A stretch of DNA of 18,900 nucleotides, from the NCBI RefSeq assembly GCF_000003605.2, contig NW_003112965.1, positions 109,206 to 128,105 of the forward strand. Reading direction: 5' to 3'. Positions 16,301 through 18,900 of this stretch are shown in pieces. The notes beneath the pieces are model-generated. The model ran no database searches and had not been told where the DNA came from. It saw only the letters and a program-made list of their open reading frames with translations. The DNA comes from Saccoglossus kowalevskii (lineage: Eukaryota > Hemichordata > Enteropneusta > Harrimaniidae). The position numbers were made by a program, and so were the translations under genes. Positions within the stretch are counted from its first letter, which is position 1. The number at the start of each line of letters is the position of its first letter.

Positions 16301-17770
16301 TCAAAGCATTAGTAAAACTTTCGAATACATCCATACAGCATTTAACAGATGAAATAATTCTATTGATTTTTCTGTCAGATGTTTAATAAATTCATTTTAA
16401 GTGTTCAAAAATGTATCTAAACCTATATTATAACATGGAATGACATTTGTTATCATACCGCTTGCTGACGCAGTTTTTTCTGTTCATTTCTGCTATTGGT
16501 GACGGCTTTTAGCAGTCAATGTGCTAAAGCTGTACAGTTAAAAAAAGTCACTTCAATTATTGCTTTCTCATTTATATTTATGAGAAAATATTTTAGTTGT
16601 CTTTTTTTGTGTCTAAATTTTATGGCAAGTATATAACAGAGACTTTTGCCAATCGTGTTCATACATTTTGAAACCCTAGTCACCATGTGTCATTGTTTTA
16701 ATATTTTTTTTCGAACATTTTGATTAAGATTTCATGACAATGGAAAGTGACGTCCATTTGTTCCGAAAGTAGCAACGAATTTATACAAAACAAATATGAA
16801 AGTGAGATAAATATTTCACAATTTTTGCAAACAAATTTAAAAGTTACATCAATACTGCATTTATAGCCTTGTCAGTCCCATCATTTTGTTGCCACATTTT
16901 TCCTGTTTTCATATACTTTTCATAATTTTTAGGAAATTTTGGACAAAATGGGCATAATTTCCTATTGTCTACAGATCTTGACCAAAATTTTTGAAAAATT
17001 AGTAAATTTATTTAGTAAATGATGAAAAATAGTTAAACAGGTTTATTAAATCTGATTCAGGAAAGTTAAGAATTCAAATTTATTCAGCAACCCACGCCAT
17101 GTTTCTGACACCAAGTTAGTTTTGTATATGGCGTGGATTAGTTTAGCAAACCAGCTTTACAAGGACATAACAATTCAATGGATTCAACAAATGAGGCTAT
17201 AATCTGATGGATAGGGCATAAATCACCCGGGATTGCTAAGTTTGAGGGGAGTAATCTTTGTATCTGATCAGTACAGCATTAGTATTCCCTACAGACACAC
17301 TAATTATATGTTCATGTGCATTGAGTGACAGTTGCCATGGCAATAGACACATGGATCATAATGACTGTAAATAATCCCAGATTGGAAAGACTGGCCACAT
17401 AGTTGGTGTGGTGTACAACTTCCCATCATGCACTGTGACATAAGTTACAAAGACATTAAAATAGGCGCCCTCTAGTGGCAAATATGGGATCACTTACGAG
17501 TACTGGTAGACAATCTGTGTATGTGTTCATGCCAGGAAGAAGAGAGTATATATATTGTAAACTATGAATGTAATAATACATTCTATGTACATGTTTATGT
17601 ACATGTTTATGTACATGTTTATGTACATGTTTATGCTAGGCAAGAGAAGATAATATATTAAACAATATGTGTGTGCACTACATACCATTGATGTCATTTG
17701 CTGATGTACAATATCTTCAATCAACAGAGCAGATTCATGGAGCGGTCTACGACAGTCACCCATGGCAAAC
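7303..17770 (-). CDS. SUPT3H: SPT3 homologue, SAGA complex histone-fold subunit (SUPT3H), 5' end outside window
   Basis: Minus-strand exons, in order: 17770-17686, 11579-11390, 10585-10370, 9948-9833, 9199-8813, 8191-8078 and 7347-7303. All introns are GT-AG and phases agree, giving 383 visible residues; about 35-40 N-terminal residues should lie to the right. SPT3 is a nuclear SAGA subunit with two histone folds in one chain; it helps deliver TBP to promoters. Matches to the family include [19 protein letters not shown] (fold 1), [58 protein letters not shown], the fold 2 helix [20 protein letters not shown] and [11 protein letters not shown] serine-, proline- and glutamine-rich insert of about 107 residues ending KPKAKKRKK separates the last two helices. 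Identity is near certain; the final 14 residues are less so. Confidence 0.96.
7348..8077 (-). other. SUPT3H last intron
   Basis: Donor GTAAGTG at 8077 and acceptor TTTTCAG ending at 7348. More than half is a TA-flanked MITE (7449-7823). The rest shows no recognised feature. Confidence 0.75.
7449..7823. mobile_element. 375-bp MITE with 19-bp perfect terminal inverted repeats
   Basis: It begins CATTACTTGGGGTTTGCAA (7449-7467) and ends with the exact reverse complement (7805-7823). TA flanks both ends (7447-7448 and 7824-7825), and the outer GG/CC also pair. Imperfect inverted similarity continues inward through CCAAGATCCC on both sides for about 75 bp. No transposase frame is seen. The intact ends suggest a fairly recent insertion of a non-autonomous TA-targeting element. 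Confidence 0.88.
8078..8191 (-). CDS. SUPT3H: SUPT3H exon encoding the last helix of histone fold 2
   Basis: Visible residues 332-369, starting [16 protein letters not shown] and including [19 protein letters not shown], which matches the family's HIREAIRRY block. 38 whole codons with phase 0 at both ends. Acceptor CTTTTTATAG, donor TCT|GTAAGT. Confidence 0.93.
8192..8812 (-). other. SUPT3H intron with weak local repeats
   Basis: Donor GTAATG at 8812 and acceptor TTTTTATAG. About 8415-8555 contains roughly three degenerate copies of a 35-50 bp unit built around ATTCTAGGTGTTAGTGGAGT. No other feature is recognised. Confidence 0.7.
8415..8555. repeat. Degenerate short tandem repeat, about 3 copies
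   Basis: Related phrases GATTCTAGGCATTAGTTGAG, AATTCTAGGTGTTAGTGGAG and GATTTTAGGTATTTGTGGAG begin at about 8415, 8450 and 8498, each followed by a sequence resembling AACACCACATA or AACACTACATG. Unit length varies, so this is an old, decayed duplication. Confidence 0.6.
8813..9199 (-). CDS. SUPT3H: SUPT3H exon with expanded low-complexity insert
   Basis: Visible residues 203-331. It starts [12 protein letters not shown], the end of the long second helix of fold 2, and DPF, both conserved. The following residues, about 225-322, are rich in S, T, P, Q and N, with internal repeats such as [15 protein letters not shown]. The exon ends in the basic run KPKAKKRKK (323-331), which resembles a nuclear localisation signal. 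129 whole codons. Acceptor GTTTCAG, donor AAG|GTAATG. The opposite strand is also largely open across this exon, but only as a by-product of biased composition. Confidence 0.93.
9200..9832 (-). other. SUPT3H intron beginning with a repeated 5' splice site
   Basis: The donor GTGAGT at 9832 lies inside an 80-bp tandem array (9530-9840), and the acceptor is GTTTGTTTCAG at 9200. 9200-9480 shows nothing recognised. Confidence 0.8.
9530..9840. repeat. 80-bp tandem array containing the exon donor site, about 4 copies
   Basis: CACCTATC-type unit starts fall at 9530, 9612, 9691 and 9770, with periods of 82, 79 and 79 bp. Each unit shares CTCAAAATAACACAAAGACC-like sequence and, on the minus strand, a CAGGTGAGT-type motif. 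The last unit runs into the 3' end of the exon at 9833-9948, so the genuine donor is one repeat of the array. A looser partial copy appears to continue toward 9490. Confidence 0.88.
9833..9948 (-). CDS. SUPT3H: SUPT3H exon encoding helices 1-2 of histone fold 2
   Basis: A split codon gives histidine, then [20 protein letters not shown] and [18 protein letters not shown] (visible residues 164-202). It is very close to the family. Acceptor TATATTTCAG, donor CACAG|GTGAGT. Confidence 0.96.
9949..10369 (-). other. SUPT3H intron with small MITE
   Basis: Donor GTAAGT at 10369, acceptor ATATTTCAG at 9949. A 138-bp CTGTAAA-ended element lies at 10027-10164. The rest is featureless. Confidence 0.75.
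10027..10164. mobile_element. Small palindromic MITE, CTGTAAA ends, TA duplication
   Basis: The left end CTGTAAAATACTTTATTTTT pairs with the right end, whose reverse complement is CTGTAAACTACTTTATTTTA. The match continues through GCTGGGAATTAATTT on the left and GCTGGAATTAATTT on the right. TA flanks at 10025-10026 and 10165-10166. The arms cover over half of the 138 bp, so it folds almost completely. It shares terminal bases and target preference with the elements at 5897-6103 and 1550-1693, but not their interior. Confidence 0.82.
10370..10585 (-). CDS. SUPT3H: SUPT3H exon encoding the linker between the histone folds
   Basis: Visible residues 92-163. [20 protein letters not shown], then IDQTGELL, an acidic [11 protein letters not shown] and [17 protein letters not shown], ending ESRQINF. 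All blocks are conserved in SPT3 proteins. The junction codons complete A at the start and H at the end. Acceptor CACAACTAG, donor C|GTAAGT. Confidence 0.96.
10586..11389 (-). other. SUPT3H intron, 804 bp
   Basis: Donor GTGGGT at 11389, acceptor CAACTAG. The only notable feature is an (AC)n microsatellite at 10968-10986. No extra exon with SPT3 content is seen. Confidence 0.7.
10968..10986. repeat. (AC)n microsatellite
   Basis: About nine perfect AC dinucleotides within an intron; a likely polymorphic site. Confidence 0.95.
11390..11579 (-). CDS. SUPT3H: SUPT3H exon encoding the second half of histone fold 1
   Basis: Visible residues 29-91. [20 protein letters not shown], then [20 protein letters not shown] and IKDLKSKI, followed by the acidic [10 protein letters not shown]. 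The LEDFLFL..RKD block is the third helix of fold 1 and is diagnostic for SPT3. Acceptor TATTCTTACAG, donor G|GTGGGT. Confidence 0.96.
11852..12032. repeat. 75-bp tandem repeat, about 2.4 copies
   Basis: TTAATT followed by an AAACATGG-type phrase begins at 11852, 11926 and 12002, giving periods of 74 and 76 bp. The shared core is TGGTGTGCGCCGCTCACTGT, and the third copy is truncated near 12032. Copies 1 and 2 are close, while the third is more diverged. Confidence 0.85.
13375..16195. repeat. 50-bp minisatellite, about 56 copies
   Basis: The unit is GATGCCCATCTGGTCCAAAA, then TTTGATCAAGATCTGTAGCC, then AGTGAGAAAT. Copies run head to tail with base variants (TTTGAT or TGTGAT; AGCCAG or AGTCAG; ATGCCC or ATGTCC). 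The unit has the palindromes TTGATCAA and AGATCT. Some copies are 44 bp through loss of 6 bp. The minus strand lacks stop codons for long runs because the repeat itself is stop-poor; 50 is not a multiple of 3, so these frames cycle through all three readings of one unit and are not genes. The array lies within a SUPT3H intron. Confidence 0.97.
16718..16768 (+). repeat. Single decayed 50-bp unit outside the array, same orientation
   Basis: TTTTGATTAAGAT, then a diverged middle with GACAATGGAAA, then GTCCATTTGTTCCGAAA follow the minisatellite unit in order, with many substitutions. It lies about 520 bp beyond the array end. Confidence 0.6.
16936..16999 (-). repeat. Single decayed 50-bp unit in inverted orientation
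   Basis: The reverse complement reads TTTTGGTCAAGATCTGTAG, then ACAATAGGAAATTATGCCCA, then TTTTGTCCAAAAT, clearly the minisatellite unit inverted. Its outer flank TTTTTCAAAAATTTTG also matches the left edge of the array at 13358-13374. Confidence 0.8.
17092..17136. repeat. Short inverted repeat
   Basis: CCACGCCAT at 17092-17100 pairs exactly with ATGGCGTGG at 17128-17136 across a 27-bp loop. It could be a small foldback remnant; no function is implied. Confidence 0.6.
17467..17478 (-). promoter_or_regulatory. CTCF-core-like motif
   Basis: GCCCTCTAGTGG on the + strand is CCACTAGAGGGC on the - strand, matching every position of the CTCF core CCASYAGRKGGC. It lies about 210 bp beyond the exon at 17686-17770, in the large intron. 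A single motif match is weak evidence of binding. Confidence 0.35.
17585..17632. repeat. 12-bp microsatellite, four perfect copies
   Basis: ATGTACATGTTT is repeated four times without change, starting about 50 bp inside the intron from the SUPT3H donor at 17685. Flanking sequences on either side resemble each other (ATGCCAGGAAGAAGAGAG and ATGCTAGGCAAGAGAAG), suggesting the block arose inside a roughly 100-bp duplication. Confidence 0.92.
17686..17770 (-). CDS. SUPT3H: SUPT3H exon encoding the start of histone fold 1 (first visible exon)
   Basis: One base of a split codon, then [20 protein letters not shown] and VHQQMTSM (visible residues 1-28). The family reads [20 protein letters not shown] here, preceded by a short N-terminus that must come from an exon to the right. 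Acceptor CTCTTTCAG, donor ATG|GTATGT. The internal ATG is not the start, because the conserved residues before it are also encoded. Confidence 0.95.
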
Positions 17771-18900
17771 CTGAAAGAGAAACATGATATAAACATATTT
17801 AAATTTCTTGTTTAGTGGTGTAAATAACCATATGGAACATGTAGTAAGACTTCCTTCAGGCCCTTCACCAATAACTATAACCCTGCTCCATTGTACTGTA
17901 CTGTATATACCATACCCCACTTTGGGTCACTTATATAGTTATTTTGAGGAGCACATTCAATTACATTGAGGGGGAGGGGCTGGTGTGCTAGGGTAGGGGT
18001 GGGGCTTTAAGGAACTTTTTCCCAAATTTTATATTTTCTTGTTTCACGTCTTTCAAACATGATACCCATTATAGTTATCAAAATCATCTTGGAATATAAT
18101 CACCAACTGATTCAGTTATATACGATGTTTGCGTCCAATGCAACATATAATATTACAGATGGTACTTCAGTTGTTTACTCTAAACAACTGCTCTAATTAT
18201 TCACTTTTGAGTTACCAAGGTGTTCCCTGATATCTCACCTGTGGGTTTCTTACTCAATTTGAGTCAATGCTAAGCTATTTACAACCTTGTGTCTGATTGG
18301 TTACCCAACCAGAACACCTAACAATCAGACCAATCAAAAAGCAGCTTACATGTATTTGTTTTTCCAAAGTATCAAATTCCACTTGTATATATGATTCTAC
18401 TCAACTGCACTATTTTGCTATAGAGCTATTTCTATATTTCCATTTTGATAAAAAGAAGATGTTAATTTGCTTTCATGATTTAATACCATTTGTTATATTG
18501 TTTGTAAAGGACAATCAATGCTCAATACAGTGTAGGTCAAAACATGAATTTGTATCTATCTTCAGACGGTGTTTTGGGAACCATCAAATGAAGGATTTAC
18601 AGAAGACTAAGACCAACCAACATCTTTCTGTATTATGTGTTCATGGCAACCAGATTTGGCTGCAAGATTGAAGAGGGGCAAAAATAAATATGGCCTCAAA
18701 ATAAAGTGAATGGTTTTCTGAGTGATAATGTGTGAGGTGGTTTTTCTTTTTTGCTGCATAATTCAAAGTAACCTTACAATACCATTACACTGTGCTTTAG
18801 CTCTGAGTGAAATGGGTTGATAAACAAGAGGGTCATTATTTCATTTACAATTTCTTGATTCATATAATACAAAGTGACTTGTACCATTATTTTCTTCTGA
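17771..18900 (-). other. Upstream SUPT3H intron, no exon identified
   Basis: I looked for the expected preceding exon, which should end in a split methionine codon before a GT donor on the minus strand, and found no convincing candidate. It probably lies to the right of the window. An inverted repeat sits at 18291-18330. The + strand open frame at 18297-18671 has no recognisable domain and overlaps that hairpin. Confidence 0.6.
18291..18330. repeat. Hairpin with 12-bp stem
   Basis: GTCTGATTGGTTA at 18291-18303 pairs with TAACAATCAGAC at 18319-18330 with one bulged base and a 15-base loop. Not followed by a T-run, so not terminator-like; likely a small foldback sequence. Confidence 0.6.

Larger units (their letters stand above)
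11580..17685 (-). other. Large SUPT3H intron (6.1 kb)
   Basis: Donor GTATGT at 17685 and acceptor TTCTTACAG at 11580. It contains a 75-bp repeat array (11852-12032), a 50-bp minisatellite (about 13375-16195) with outlying copies, a CTCF-type motif (17467-17478) and a 12-bp microsatellite. 12033-13356, 16196-16710 and 17000-17460 show no recognised gene. Confidence 0.8.

Noticed and set aside
13526-16334. Several minus-strand open frames with repeated protein phrases such as ISHWLQILI and [11 protein letters not shown].
   Set aside because: They are translations of the 50-bp minisatellite, whose minus strand lacks stops. The same three readings recur in rotation because 50 is not a multiple of three. 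No splice or start context supports them.
18340-18400. Possible upstream SUPT3H exon ending at a minus-strand GTAAGC donor.
   Set aside because: The reading before the donor does not end in the split methionine codon required, and it shows no SPT3 N-terminal residues.
18297-18671. A 124-codon + strand open frame near the right edge.
   Set aside because: The composition is not protein-like (many H, C, F, I), it begins inside a hairpin, and no domain is recognised. It lies within the expected SUPT3H intron on the other strand.

Overview
This is nuclear DNA of a bilaterian animal, most likely an AT-rich marine invertebrate. All real coding sequence is split by GT-AG introns and uses the standard code. 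The window is full of short inverted-repeat elements, minisatellites and tRNA-like SINE heads. A FANCE gene is present, a core Fanconi anaemia gene missing from the usual fly and nematode models, which points to a deuterostome or lophotrochozoan. I cannot name the species.

Two conserved genes converge tail to tail. FANCE (+ strand, eight coding exons, 2007-6957, 509 codons plus stop) encodes the Fanconi anaemia core-complex subunit that bridges the core complex to FANCD2. SUPT3H (- strand, seven visible coding exons, 17770 down to 7303) encodes the SPT3 histone-fold subunit of the SAGA co-activator. Its 5' end lies beyond the right edge. The stop codons are 345 bp apart, and poly(A) signals for both strands interleave at 6989-7149, so the two 3' UTRs probably meet or overlap. 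The two genes have no direct functional partnership that I know of.

Layout: 1-661 is a 92-bp satellite cut by the window edge. 662-2006 is the FANCE upstream region, with two tRNA-like SINE heads, a truncated MITE, a near-perfect palindrome and a short 5' flank. 2007-6957 is FANCE, with palindromic elements in introns 4 and 5. 6958-7302 is the shared 3' region. 7303-17770 is SUPT3H. Its last intron holds a 375-bp MITE. The intron after the 9833-9948 exon opens with a tandem array that copies the exon's own 5' splice site. The next intron upstream has a small CTGTAAA-ended MITE. The 6.1-kb intron between 11580 and 17685 holds a 75-bp repeat array and a 2.8-kb minisatellite of about 56 copies of a 50-bp unit. 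17771-18900 is upstream intron with no exon I can defend.

I found no new enzymatic or defence system. The most notable observations are the repeated 5' splice site in SUPT3H, a large disordered insert splitting the second histone fold of SUPT3H, a SUMO-interacting-motif-like stretch in FANCE, and inverted single repeat units at the two outer edges of the minisatellite.
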